DNA of 64,000 nt from DALYDK01 sp031973215 (GCA_031973215.1 DALYDK010000001.1:62001-126000), one strand, 5' to 3'; positions 1 through 8,704 are shown, numbered from the stretch's first letter. A program made the numbers and translations. Notes: generated by a model from the sequence alone, not told the origin.

Positions 1-2
1 GC

Positions 3-791
3 CCTAAGCTTAGAGACCTCTTTAATTATCGTTTTACAGGTGGCTCATTTGAGGGACATGCTTTTGGAAATTTATTTTTAACTGCGCTAGAAAAAATGAC
101 GGGTAGTTTTGCCGAGGCTGTAGATATTGCCGACGAAGTTCTTAGGGTAAAGGGCAGGGTTGTGCCAATTACTTTAGAGAACGTTCAATTGGTGATGAAA
201 AAGCCTGGTAGCCAAGATATTATTGGTGAATATAAAATTGGCAATATGGCGTTCAAAATTAACGAACAAAGACCAATATTAGAGCTAAGTCCAAGAGCTG
301 ATATTAACCCAGATGCCAGGCAAGCAATTATCGATGCAGATTTTATTGTTATTGCTCCAGGTAATTTATATGGCAGTTTGGCGCCTGCTTTGTTAGTAGA
401 CGGTGTTGAAGATGCTTTATTGCAGACTAGAGCAAAAGTTCTGTATGTTTGCAATCTTGTTACTAAGCCAGGACAAACAGATAACTTTTCTGTGAATGAT
501 TTTGCCGGAGAAATAGAGAGGTTTATGAAGGGTAGGCGCCTAGATATTGTTTTATATAACACCAAGGCTCCAGAGAAAAGGCTTCTGAATAAATATCAAA
601 CAGACCATGAATATTTAGTTAGAGTTGACAAAGACCTATTGGCTAACAGCCATTTTAGGGCCGTTGGGACAAGTTTAATATCTAATAAAGAAGTAGTTCA
701 TGATGAGCACGATAAAATATCAGCCGGTAGATCTCTTATTCGTCATGACAGTGACATTTTGGCAAAAGAAATAATTAAGCTAATTGACTAA
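3..791 (+). CDS. yvcK: YvcK/CofD-like gluconeogenesis factor, 5' end outside the window
   Basis: The C-terminal part of a YvcK-family protein. The reading frame is open from base 3, and before the internal Met at 96 it already encodes family sequence (NYRF, GGSFEGHAFGN, LFLTALEKM), so 96 is not the start. Later motifs seen are the PGNLYGSLAP stretch and the CNLVTKPGQTDNF stretch. YvcK proteins bind UDP-sugars/nucleotides and in Firmicutes and Actinobacteria affect carbon flux and peptidoglycan synthesis. Its position just before the mra/fts cluster fits a link to cell-wall synthesis. Ends with TAA before a new small gene. Partial, but the family assignment is strong. Confidence 0.85.
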   Translation, partial: PKLRDLFNYRFTGGSFEGHAFGNLFLTALEKMTGSFAEAVDIADEVLRVKGRVVPITLENVQLVMKKPGSQDIIGEYKIGNMAFKINEQRPILELSPRADINPDARQAIIDADFIVIAPGNLYGSLAPALLVDGVEDALLQTRAKVLYVCNLVTKPGQTDNFSVNDFAGEIERFMKGRRLDIVLYNTKAPEKRLLNKYQTDHEYLVRVDKDLLANSHFRAVGTSLISNKEVVHDEHDKISAGRSLIRHDSDILAKEIIKLID

Positions 792-855
792 TTTTTGACA
801 GACCAAATTAGGGGGAGTACAGTGGATGTATAAACCTTAAACGAAGGAGACAAAA

Positions 856-1032
856 ATGACACAAACATTAGAACACCTTGATTATTCTATGGTGACTGAT
901 AGTGAAATGGAGTTAATTACTAGGAATATGGCAACTCTGGTATTATTGTCGCCTGAAATTAATATAGACGCAGAGAGAGAAAAGCCGGAATATAATGACA
1001 GGCTTGGAACTTTTGTGCTTGGCTACAGCTAA
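856..1032 (+). CDS. Small hypothetical protein, 58 aa
   Basis: An ATG at 856 follows an AAGGAG Shine-Dalgarno sequence at 844-849, and the frame runs 58 codons to TAA at 1030-1032. The product is acidic, with no membrane segment and no motif I recognise; it contains MVTDSEMELI near the N-terminus and ends in LGTFVLGYS. An intrinsic terminator follows 20 bases later, so the unit from 844 to 1085 looks like a genuine short gene rather than chance. It lies between yvcK and mraZ. Function unknown. Confidence 0.55.
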   Translation: MTQTLEHLDYSMVTDSEMELITRNMATLVLLSPEINIDAEREKPEYNDRLGTFVLGYS

Positions 1033-1051
1033 AATATAGTTTAACTAAACT

Positions 1052-1085
1052 AAAACACTCCTCTCATTAGCAAGGGGAGTGTTTT
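1052..1085 (+). terminator. Intrinsic terminator after the 58-codon gene
   Basis: AAAACACTCC pairs with GGAGTGTTTT around a short loop, and the 3' arm ends in a T-run. It separates the yvcK/small-gene unit from the mraZ promoter. Confidence 0.75.
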
Positions 1086-1184
1086 AATTTATGTCTAATA
1101 CGCTATATATGGTGTAGGGTGAACGGCATGCGAACGAAATGTGGAAAAGCAAGTAATAACTTAACAAAAATATAAAAAAAGTAC

Positions 1185-1237
1185 TTGCAGTGGGTAGTTG
1201 TGGGTAGTATTATCTAGTCAGTGGGTAGCAGTGGGTA
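1185..1237 (+). promoter_or_regulatory. mraZ promoter with four MraZ boxes
   Basis: A sigma-70-type promoter is visible: TTGCAG at 1185-1190, a 17-bp spacer, TATTAT at 1208-1213. Four identical copies of GTGGGTA start at 1190, 1200, 1221 and 1231. The first pair (10 bp apart) sits between the -35 and -10 boxes and the second pair (10 bp apart) covers the expected transcription start. MraZ proteins are known to bind TGGG-type repeats with one-helical-turn spacing and to repress their own operon, so this is very likely the autoregulatory operator of the cluster. Confidence 0.85.
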
Positions 1238-1279
1238 ACACCACCACAAAACAAAAACACCACTAAAAAGCAGATTAAT

Positions 1280-1639
1280 ATGGCCACCGTAGACTATTTC
1301 GAAAGGAAGCTTGACGACAAGCGAAGGTTGACAATACCAGCCGAAATTCGAAACGAGTTCAAAAGCGGTGTAGTCGTGACCCGCGGCTTTGGCAAGTATC
1401 TGCATATGTACTCGCAAGATGTTTGGGACCAAAAAGTAGAGCCCGAACTTAAAGGTCATATCCTTGATGAAAGGACGGCCGACTTAAATGTGCAGTTTCG
1501 CACAGGTAAGGTTGCGACTACGCTCGATGAAAAACAGGGAAGATTCACCCTCGAGCTGCACCACATCGAGTATGCAGAAATAGACAAAGAAGTTGTAGCG
1601 GTCAGAGCCGGAGCCTATTGGCGCATCCAGGCAAAATAA
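1280..1639 (+). CDS. mraZ: MraZ transcriptional regulator
   Basis: A 119-aa protein with two AbrB/MraZ half-domains: the first carries DDKRRLTIP (family DxKGRxxIP, with Arg in place of Gly) near residue 12, the second carries DEKQGRFTL near residue 82. It is about 20 residues shorter than the E. coli protein. MraZ forms a ring-shaped oligomer that binds tandem GTGGG boxes; four such boxes lie immediately upstream. There is no clear Shine-Dalgarno; the leader is A/C-rich, like those of the next genes. First gene of the division/cell-wall cluster. Confidence 0.9.
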   Translation: MATVDYFERKLDDKRRLTIPAEIRNEFKSGVVVTRGFGKYLHMYSQDVWDQKVEPELKGHILDERTADLNVQFRTGKVATTLDEKQGRFTLELHHIEYAEIDKEVVAVRAGAYWRIQAK

Positions 1640-1965
1640 TTTGCTTTCACCTTAACAATTTAAAAACAAAAAACCGAATCGACTCGAGATTAGCGATTCG
1701 GTAGTCAACAAGTTGCAAAGGGCCCAACTATAAAAGACCCTCGTACCTTACTTAACTCAAAACACCTCCCAAAACTCCACCTCACACATAAGTCTCTCAA
1801 ACTTTTTAACGACACCAATTGGCATTAAAGCAAATTTTTCAAATTCGCGTTTGAAGTATGAGCGTCAATGATCAGGATCGTTAAACCAACAAAAACAAAA
1901 ACAACAAAAAAACAAAAACAGTTGGCTACTGAATCGGTGACCTTGCAAAAACAAAAACAAACACT
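1640..1965 (+). other. Long non-coding leader between mraZ and rsmH
   Basis: No gene is visible in these 326 bases. The stretch holds a perfect 9-bp hairpin (ACCGAATCG 1673-1681 with CGATTCGGT 1694-1702, 12-nt loop, no T-run after it), a C-rich segment with no G at all from 1744 to 1791 (19 C in 48 nt, the composition of a Rho-loading region), a small hairpin TTCAAA/TTTGAA near 1838-1857, and A/C-rich runs of the ACAAAAAC type at about 1889-1920 and 1948-1963 leading directly into the rsmH start. This looks like a regulated untranslated region; the mechanism is inference. Confidence 0.5.
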
Positions 1966-2862
1966 ATGCATGAACCAGTATTAATTAAAGAAGTTATAGC
2001 TATACTCAAACCTCAGATGGGTGAGTCTCTATTAGATGCGACAGCAGGCTATGGGGGTCATTCGTCTGAAATTTTGAGTATAACGAACAGCTACACTGAA
2101 TCAGTGCTGGTTGATCGCGACAAAAAGGCAATAGATTATTTGACCTCCAAGTTTGCTAGCAATGGTACAAAATTTATGCGGATGGATTTTGTGTCAGCTG
2201 CGAAAAAGCTAGCAAACGAGGATCGTCAGTTTGATCTAATAATAGCCGACTTGGGCGTATCGTCACCGCACCTTGATATAGCGAGTCGTGGGTTTAGCTT
2301 CAAGCATGAAGGACCTTTGGACATGAGAATGGATCAATCTCAGGATTTAACCGCTGAGATAATCGTAAATACTTGGCCAGAGGAAAAAATTGCTTACATA
2401 CTAAAAGTGTATGGAGAAGAACCCATGAGTAGAAAGATTGCTAAGAGCATTATTGAGGGTAGGCCTTTTGGCAGTACTACTCAACTCGCACAAAACATTG
2501 CTGCGGCAGTAAATAGAAAAGGTAGCAAAAAGCATCCTGCAACTAAGTCATTCCAGGGTCTTCGGATAGCTGTGAACAATGAACTCTTGTTGCTAGAGCA
2601 GGCTCTTCCTATATGGCTTAAGCTTCTTAAGCCGGGTGGAAGAATAGGTATAATAACTTTCCATAGCCTTGAAGATAGAATCGTTAAGAATTATTTCAAG
2701 GAAAAATCAGGGGATAGGTATGATGCCGAACTAAGCCTAGTTACTAAAAATCCTATTACTGCAACCAGCGAAGAATTAGACCTTAATCCGCGATCTAGAA
2801 GCGCAAAGCTTCGGGTCGCCGCAAAAATAAAAACAACAGAAAGGGCCAGTGATGCGAATTAA
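1966..2862 (+). CDS. rsmH: 16S rRNA (cytosine(1402)-N(4))-methyltransferase RsmH
   Basis: A 298-aa protein of normal family length. It shows the SAM-binding motif DATAGYGGHS (residues 24-33), LGVSSPHLD, RGFSFKHEGPLDMRM, LRIAVNNEL and ITFHSLEDRIVKNYF, all characteristic of MraW/RsmH. The enzyme N4-methylates C1402 of 16S rRNA in the decoding centre. It is conventionally the second gene of the mra cluster, as here. The start ATG is preceded by the A/C-rich leader rather than a Shine-Dalgarno sequence. Confidence 0.95.
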   Translation: MHEPVLIKEVIAILKPQMGESLLDATAGYGGHSSEILSITNSYTESVLVDRDKKAIDYLTSKFASNGTKFMRMDFVSAAKKLANEDRQFDLIIADLGVSSPHLDIASRGFSFKHEGPLDMRMDQSQDLTAEIIVNTWPEEKIAYILKVYGEEPMSRKIAKSIIEGRPFGSTTQLAQNIAAAVNRKGSKKHPATKSFQGLRIAVNNELLLLEQALPIWLKLLKPGGRIGIITFHSLEDRIVKNYFKEKSGDRYDAELSLVTKNPITATSEELDLNPRSRSAKLRVAAKIKTTERASDAN

Positions 2863-2979
2863 AGTCTCTGGTCGGTCGGTAGCTCACAAAGTACAAGTTC
2901 ATGTACTTTAACCACTGACCAATTTAGCTCTTTTGGGGGTTCGCCTCCAAAAGGGCACCAAAACAAAAACAAAAAAATT
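2863..2979 (+). promoter_or_regulatory. Structured intergenic RNA element before ftsL
   Basis: Three nested or adjacent helices are visible: GGTCGGT (2870-2876) with ACTGACC (2914-2920); inside it, AAAGTACA (2888-2895) with TGTACTTT (2902-2909), a perfect 8-bp stem; and then CTTTTGG (2930-2936) with CCAAAAG (2947-2953). An A/C-rich run (CCAAAACAAAAAC type) follows and leads into the ftsL start without a Shine-Dalgarno. Likely an RNA control element or processing site in the polycistronic message; the role is unknown. Confidence 0.45.
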
Positions 2980-3327
2980 ATGACATACGGAAAAAATGTA
3001 TCTTTATCACGCTCAAGCGCCTATCAAAGGAATCGCAATGTGGTTAGTATCAGAACAACAAAACCGTCTATTGGACCGGTTACAAATATTATTGTTTTGA
3101 TTTTAGTCGCATGCCTTTTGGGGTTGGTTTACCTAACCCAAGTGACAAAAACTAATGCCCTTGGCTATAAGGTTAGTGATTTAAGCAACAAACAGATTGA
3201 GCTTAAAGAAGAATACGCTAGCTTAGAAGTAGATGCTCAGAGACTACAGAGCTTAGAAAGAGTGAAAAACAGTCAAACCGCTCAAAATATGGTTACTACC
3301 AAGCCAACCGCGTTCGTAAATAACTAG
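2980..3327 (+). CDS. ftsL: FtsL-like membrane protein
   Basis: A 115-aa protein with a basic N-terminus, one transmembrane segment (about residues 36-55, IIVLILVACLLGLVYL) and a predicted coiled-coil stretch after it (YKVSDLSNKQIELKEEYASL). Size, topology and position between rsmH and ftsI are those of FtsL/DivIC, which recruits and activates the FtsWI septal synthase. Sequence identity in this family is low, so the name rests on topology and synteny. Confidence 0.7.
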   Translation: MTYGKNVSLSRSSAYQRNRNVVSIRTTKPSIGPVTNIIVLILVACLLGLVYLTQVTKTNALGYKVSDLSNKQIELKEEYASLEVDAQRLQSLERVKNSQTAQNMVTTKPTAFVNN

Positions 3328-3424
3328 TCGTGCTTATTGGTCAATATATTAATTTATCAAAACTGTATTTTCGGGCATTATTAATCTGATTTATGACACC
3401 TAAAATGTTATAATAATAGGGTTA

Positions 3425-5188
3425 ATGAAGTTCGTAAAAATCAATAAACAACAAGCTCAAAACAACCCTGAAAAAACTTTAAATATCAGGAATAAAACAG
3501 CGGTTTTAAGATTTTTCTTAATTTTGGCTGGAGTATTGGTAATAGGTAGGCTTTTTATGGTGCAAATTATTAAGCATGACTATTATTCTGCTCAGGCACT
3601 TGCTGAACATGAGAAACAGTATCAGCTACCTGCAAAAAGGGGCATTATTTATGCTTACGATGGCGATAAAAAAGTTCCAATTGTACTTAACGAAGTCAGA
3701 TATGAGCTTTACGCAGATCCAAAAAATATAGAAAACAAAACTGCTGTCGCCGATATTGTTTCAAAAGCTACCGGAGAAACGCCAGATGAGGTTTTAAAAA
3801 AAATATCCGATGATAAAAAAAGATATGTAATTTTATCTAAAAAAGCTACAGAAGAACAAAAAAATAGCCTCTTGGCGCTTAAGGACAAGGGAATTGGTTA
3901 TAAAGAAATTAGCATTAGGTCTTATCCGCAGGGACAGTTTGCCTCTCAGGTGCTGGGGTTTGTAAATGATGATCAGGTTGGTCAGTACGGAATAGAGCAA
4001 TCTCTGGACAAACAGCTGGCAGGCGAGAAAGGACAGTTAAAAGCAATAACAGATGTCAATGGTGTTCCGTTGGCAATAAGTAATGAAAATATTCAGAAGC
4101 AGCCCAAGTCTGGTAAGGCGGTTGTTTTAACTATTGATATTGGTATGCAGAAGCTAACCGAAGATGCACTAGCAGAGGCAATTACCAGAACGAGGGCTAA
4201 CAGTGCAACGGCATTAATTTTAGACGCAAATACGGGTCAAGTTAAGGCAATGGCTAACTACCCTAGTTTTAACCCAGCTGAATACCAAAAAGTTACAGAT
4301 GGTTCTTGGTTTACAAATGAAGCCGTATCTGGCGCCTGGGAGCCAGGATCTGTAATGAAGCCAATAATTATGGCATCGGCATTTAATCAAGGGGCTTTAA
4401 ACCCAGGATCAACATATTATGATTCAATGAGCGTTAAAGTAGATGACAGAACCATAAATAATTCATATCCGTGGGGCGCTCAAACTATGTCTATGCAGGA
4501 TATTATTACTAAATCACTAAACACAGGGGCGGTGCACATCTTAAAGAGCTTAGGCGGGGGTGATATTAACGCTCAAGCCAGATCTGTGTATTACGACTAT
4601 CTTACAAATAAGTTTTGGTTTGGAAAAACAACAGGCATAGAACAGACCGGTGAGTCGGCCGGTATGGTTGGAGGACCAGAAGAAGGTTATGGCCTTAGGG
4701 TTCGTTATGCCAATATGTCGTTTGGTCAAGGTTTGACAGTTACGCCACTTCAACTAGCTGGTGCATATGCTGCTTTGGTTAACGGTGGAGTTTATTATCA
4801 GCCTACACTGGTTTCTGCAATAGATGATCAGCAAAACAAGCCCATAACCAAACAGGGTGCCGTCATTAGTCAGGAATCTAGTGCTCAAATAAAAAATATC
4901 CTTAAAACCGCCCTTGAAAACAATAATAAGAATGCTGTTAGGGCAGGTTATGAGCTTGGCGCAAAGACGGGTACTGCAGAAACTGCTGATGGCAGCGGAA
5001 ACTATAAAAAAGATGCCTATAACGGTGTTTATGTTGGATTTATATCTGGTCAAGACAAGAACTATATAATGGTAGTCAGACTGGATGAACCGAAGAGTGC
5101 CAGGTTTGCCAGCTCAGAAGCTGCCACAACTTGGACTGATATAAGTAATAAGATTCTTGATTCTTATGCAATTAGACCTAAAAACTAA
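3425..5188 (+). CDS. ftsI: Penicillin-binding protein 2/FtsI, septal transpeptidase
   Basis: A 587-aa class B PBP. There is an N-terminal transmembrane anchor (about residues 26-46), a dimerisation domain, and a transpeptidase domain with the three penicillin-binding motifs: SVMK (S309, K312), SLN (364-366) and KTG (514-516). It cross-links septal peptidoglycan with FtsW as partner glycosyltransferase. A TATAAT box at 3409-3414 lies 10 nt before the ATG, so a separate promoter may drive it in addition to read-through. No PASTA domains are present. Confidence 0.93.
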   Translation: MKFVKINKQQAQNNPEKTLNIRNKTAVLRFFLILAGVLVIGRLFMVQIIKHDYYSAQALAEHEKQYQLPAKRGIIYAYDGDKKVPIVLNEVRYELYADPKNIENKTAVADIVSKATGETPDEVLKKISDDKKRYVILSKKATEEQKNSLLALKDKGIGYKEISIRSYPQGQFASQVLGFVNDDQVGQYGIEQSLDKQLAGEKGQLKAITDVNGVPLAISNENIQKQPKSGKAVVLTIDIGMQKLTEDALAEAITRTRANSATALILDANTGQVKAMANYPSFNPAEYQKVTDGSWFTNEAVSGAWEPGSVMKPIIMASAFNQGALNPGSTYYDSMSVKVDDRTINNSYPWGAQTMSMQDIITKSLNTGAVHILKSLGGGDINAQARSVYYDYLTNKFWFGKTTGIEQTGESAGMVGGPEEGYGLRVRYANMSFGQGLTVTPLQLAGAYAALVNGGVYYQPTLVSAIDDQQNKPITKQGAVISQESSAQIKNILKTALENNNKNAVRAGYELGAKTGTAETADGSGNYKKDAYNGVYVGFISGQDKNYIMVVRLDEPKSARFASSEAATTWTDISNKILDSYAIRPKN

Positions 5189-5242
5189 AGGCTTAAGCTG
5201 TTATAATTATTTAAAGAATAAGGAAAAATCAAAAAGGATTAT

Positions 5243-6286
5243 ATGACAAATATTGATCTCGTCAGCCAATCATCAGCAGTTGAAGCCATTTTTTTGCTTG
5301 GACTACTGGGATTTGCTGTAAGTATGTTAATTACACCGCTTTATACATTTATTGCTTATAAATACCAATGGTGGAAGAGGCCAAGAACTACAACTCTCAC
5401 GGGAGAAAAAGCTACAGAATTTCAAAAACTCCACGCGGCTAAGCATAAACGACATATCCCGACAATGGCAGGCTTAATTATGTTGGTGAGTGTTTTGTTG
5501 GTAACAATGATTTTTAATTTGTCTAGAGAGCAAACTTGGCTGCCTCTAGCTGCTATGGCTATGGCTGGGCTCGTGGGTCTTTTAGATGATTATATTAATA
5601 TCAAAGGTGATGGTAAGGGCGTTGCTGGACTTAGGAGTAAAATTAAGTTTTTGCTAATAGCTGGCGTCGCGCTTATATGTGGCTGGTGGTTTTTTGCCAA
5701 GCTAGATGTTAATTCTTTCTTTTTCCCGGGAATAGGTGATATTACGATAGGGTGGCTAATAATACCCCTGTTTATGTTGGTAGTTATTTCTACCGCCAAT
5801 GCTGTAAATATATCAGACGGTCTTGATGGATTGGCAGGTGGACTACTTGCTACTTCATTCGGAGCTTATGCGGTAATTGCGCTGCTTCAGGGTCGATATG
5901 GAGTCGCCGCATTTTGCATGACTGTTGTTGGATCTTTGCTTGCCTATGTTTGGTTTAATATTTTCCCTGCAAGGTTTTTTATGGGCGATGTTGGTAGCTT
6001 TTCCTTGGGAATGGCGCTTGGTGTAGTAGCGATGATAACAGATACTTTAGTGCTTCTGCCTATAATTGGATTTGTGTTTGTTGCAGAGGCTGGTTCGGTA
6101 GTTTTACAGACAATATCAAAGAAAACAAGAAACGGTAAAAAGATTTTTAGGATATCGCCAGTTCATCACCATTTCGAGGCAATTGGCTGGCCAGAAGCTA
6201 AGGTTACAATGCGCTTCTGGGTTATTGGACAGATTGTAGCCGTAACTGGAATTGTGATAGCAATTCTTGGAGGTTTTATTGAATGA
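5243..6286 (+). CDS. mraY: Phospho-N-acetylmuramoyl-pentapeptide-transferase MraY
   Basis: A 347-aa polytopic membrane enzyme that makes lipid I from UDP-MurNAc-pentapeptide and undecaprenyl phosphate. Visible hallmarks are the LLDDY motif (residues 113-117), NAVNISDGLDGLAGG (186-200) and the C-terminal PVHHHFEAIGW. About ten hydrophobic segments. An AAGGA ribosome-binding site lies about 10 nt upstream of the ATG. The stop codon overlaps the ftsW start (ATGA), so translation of the two is probably coupled. Confidence 0.95.
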   Translation: MTNIDLVSQSSAVEAIFLLGLLGFAVSMLITPLYTFIAYKYQWWKRPRTTTLTGEKATEFQKLHAAKHKRHIPTMAGLIMLVSVLLVTMIFNLSREQTWLPLAAMAMAGLVGLLDDYINIKGDGKGVAGLRSKIKFLLIAGVALICGWWFFAKLDVNSFFFPGIGDITIGWLIIPLFMLVVISTANAVNISDGLDGLAGGLLATSFGAYAVIALLQGRYGVAAFCMTVVGSLLAYVWFNIFPARFFMGDVGSFSLGMALGVVAMITDTLVLLPIIGFVFVAEAGSVVLQTISKKTRNGKKIFRISPVHHHFEAIGWPEAKVTMRFWVIGQIVAVTGIVIAILGGFIE

Positions 6287-7521
6287 TCTTCAGCCAGAGA
6301 TCTAGAGCTGGCGTTAATCGTTATGACGGGCAAAACTTAAAATTGATCCGTAAGCATAGGCCAGATTACATGATACTAATACTATCTTTGCTGATGTTAA
6401 CTGCTGGTTTGATAGTAATGTATGCAATTAGTCCGGCCTTGGCGGCTCAGGGTGGAAATGTTAGCGATAATTATTTTGTTGCCAGGCAATTTGTCGCCAT
6501 ATTACTTGGGGTTGGCATTTTTTTCTTGGTTTCGCGTATTCAGCTAGATAAATGGCAGCAATGGTCAAAGGTTCTCTTAGCTATTGTTTTAGTTGCTAGT
6601 TTAGTAGCTGTATTTGATGGCGGCGGAAAAGAGGGCTTGCGATGGATCCAGTTTGGTTTCTTTTCATTTCAGCCTGTAGAATTTTTAAAGTTCGTCGTTA
6701 TTATTAGTTTGGCAGGATTCCTGAGTAAGCTCCAAAACGAAGGTAAAATAAATGATTTTAAGAGCCTAAAACCAGTTTTGGCAATTAGCGCTGTAGTTGC
6801 CATTGTGGTAGTTATATTGCAACGAGACTTAGGGTCTGCTGTCGTGCTTGCTTCTATTGTTGGTGCCATGATATTTTCGGCTGGTTTTCCTATGAAAAAA
6901 CTACTATTACTAGCTGCGGTAGCTTTGACTTTAATTGTACTTGCCATTAGTAGCACTCCTTACAGAAGAGATAGGTTTATGACCTTTATGAACCCAGAAA
7001 GAGATTGCCAAAACGATGGCTATCATGCCTGTCAGGCGTTAATTGCAGTAGGCTCAGGAGGATTGATAGGTCTTGGTCTTGGTAGAAGCGTCCAGGCATA
7101 TGGATATCTTCCAGAAGCAGAAAATGACTCCATATTCGCTATTTTTGCCGAAAAATTTGGTTTTTTGGGTGTTGTTCTGCTGCTTGGAATTTTAGGAGCT
7201 CTGCTTTTGAGACTGTTAAATATAATGCAAAGGGCGCCCAATAGCTATGCTCAACTAATTGTTGCTGGGGTATTTACATGGTTGGCCGTGCAATCATTTA
7301 TAAATATTGCGGCCATGGTTGGTCTTATTCCTTTAAAAGGAATCACACTGCCTTTTATTAGCTATGGGGGAACTAGTCTGGTCTTTGCAATGGCTGCTTT
7401 AGGATTGGTATTTAATATTTCTTACTACACAAGCATAAGAGAGCCAATAAGAGCAGGCAAAGACACGCAAGATGTGTTGAGCCGCAGAAAAGCGTCCTCA
7501 TTTGGAAGTAGGGTAGTCTAA
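6283..7521 (+). CDS. ftsW: FtsW/RodA/SpoVE family peptidoglycan glycosyltransferase
   Basis: A 412-aa SEDS-family membrane protein with about ten transmembrane segments. Seen: FFSFQPVEFLKF, QRDLGSAVVL, ENDSIFAIFAEKFGFLG, and the strongly conserved GLIPLKGITLPFISYGG near residue 352. SEDS proteins polymerise lipid II; position beside ftsI points to the septal FtsW rather than RodA. The start overlaps the mraY stop by 4 bases and murG follows after a 4-base gap, so this is a tight operon. Confidence 0.93.
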   Translation: MIFSQRSRAGVNRYDGQNLKLIRKHRPDYMILILSLLMLTAGLIVMYAISPALAAQGGNVSDNYFVARQFVAILLGVGIFFLVSRIQLDKWQQWSKVLLAIVLVASLVAVFDGGGKEGLRWIQFGFFSFQPVEFLKFVVIISLAGFLSKLQNEGKINDFKSLKPVLAISAVVAIVVVILQRDLGSAVVLASIVGAMIFSAGFPMKKLLLLAAVALTLIVLAISSTPYRRDRFMTFMNPERDCQNDGYHACQALIAVGSGGLIGLGLGRSVQAYGYLPEAENDSIFAIFAEKFGFLGVVLLLGILGALLLRLLNIMQRAPNSYAQLIVAGVFTWLAVQSFINIAAMVGLIPLKGITLPFISYGGTSLVFAMAALGLVFNISYYTSIREPIRAGKDTQDVLSRRKASSFGSRVV

Positions 7522-7525
7522 ATTC

Positions 7526-8704
7526 ATGTCTACAAAACAGCAATCCAGAATAATTGTTACCGGAGGAGGTACCGCCGGTCATGTAATGCCCGTAATATCT
7601 ATTGCTGAAGAAATTAACAAACTGCAGCCCAATGTTAGCATTCGTTTTATTGGTCAGAGGACTGATATGAGAAGCATGGCTATAGTTAGTAGCTGCAAGG
7701 CCATAGAAAAATCATATGCTATATCTGCCGGAAAACTCCGAAGATTCCATGGAAGGGGGTTGGTTTGGTATATTATGCACCCATCAATAGTATTCAAGAA
7801 TTTTATAGATATCTTTAGATTAATATTAGGTATAGTACAGTCGATAGTAATTTTATTAAGATGGCGTCCAGATGTTGTGTTTGTAAAAGGGGGATTTGTT
7901 GGACTACCCGTAGGGCTTGCTGCTGCAATTTTGAAAATAAAAATTATAACGCACGATAGTGATGCAATTCCAGGACTTACTAATAGAATTCTTTCCAGAT
8001 TCGCCGCTACTAGTGCGGTAGCGCTTCCTGAGAAGTATTATTCTCAGTACTACAAACGAGAAAAGGTCATTCAGACTGGAGTTCCTATAAATAGTAAATT
8101 TTTCTCTAACAACTCTGTGAAAAATTTAAAACATGAGATTAATATTGACAATAATTCAAAGGTGTTAAGCGTTATAGGTGGTAGCTTGGGCGCGGTTAGA
8201 ATGAATAATGCCGTTATGAAATTAGTCCCCTCGTTGCTTGATAGTTACTCTAATTTAAAAATTATTTGGTCTACCGGAGAGAACCAATATAAAGAGATAA
8301 GCACGTCAATTGAAAAATTGGGACTTAAGAGTCGAGTACATGTTAAGCCTTTTTTTGGAGATTTAGATGAAGTCTTCGGTGTCTCTGATTTAGTAATTTC
8401 AAGAGCGGGGGCTACGACTATTGCAGAGCTTGCTGCCAGTAAGAAAGCTTGTATTTTTATTCCTAATCCCGTTCTAACTGGTGGTCATCAGTCGAAAAAT
8501 GCTGATATTTTAACGAAAAATAATGCAGCAGTAGTCATTACTGAAAATGATCTTGATCATGGTATAGGAAAACTTAAGAGCAGTGTTGAAGTCCTTTTGA
8601 AAGACAAAGCTAAGCGCACGCAACTTGGAGACAATCTGTCGAAATTTGCCGATTCTAAAGCTACTTCTAAATTGGCGGCAGTGATATTAGGAGAAAAGAT
8701 TTGA
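7526..8704 (+). CDS. murG: UDP-GlcNAc:lipid I N-acetylglucosaminyltransferase MurG
   Basis: A 392-aa GT28 enzyme that converts lipid I to lipid II on the inner membrane face. Motifs: GGGTAGHVMP (residues 13-22) in the first Rossmann domain, GGSLGAVRMN at the second domain, ISRAGATTIAEL and PNPVLTGGHQSKNA binding the donor sugar nucleotide. It is slightly longer than E. coli MurG. Its TGA overlaps the TTG start of the next gene. Confidence 0.93.
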   Translation: MSTKQQSRIIVTGGGTAGHVMPVISIAEEINKLQPNVSIRFIGQRTDMRSMAIVSSCKAIEKSYAISAGKLRRFHGRGLVWYIMHPSIVFKNFIDIFRLILGIVQSIVILLRWRPDVVFVKGGFVGLPVGLAAAILKIKIITHDSDAIPGLTNRILSRFAATSAVALPEKYYSQYYKREKVIQTGVPINSKFFSNNSVKNLKHEINIDNNSKVLSVIGGSLGAVRMNNAVMKLVPSLLDSYSNLKIIWSTGENQYKEISTSIEKLGLKSRVHVKPFFGDLDEVFGVSDLVISRAGATTIAELAASKKACIFIPNPVLTGGHQSKNADILTKNNAAVVITENDLDHGIGKLKSSVEVLLKDKAKRTQLGDNLSKFADSKATSKLAAVILGEKI

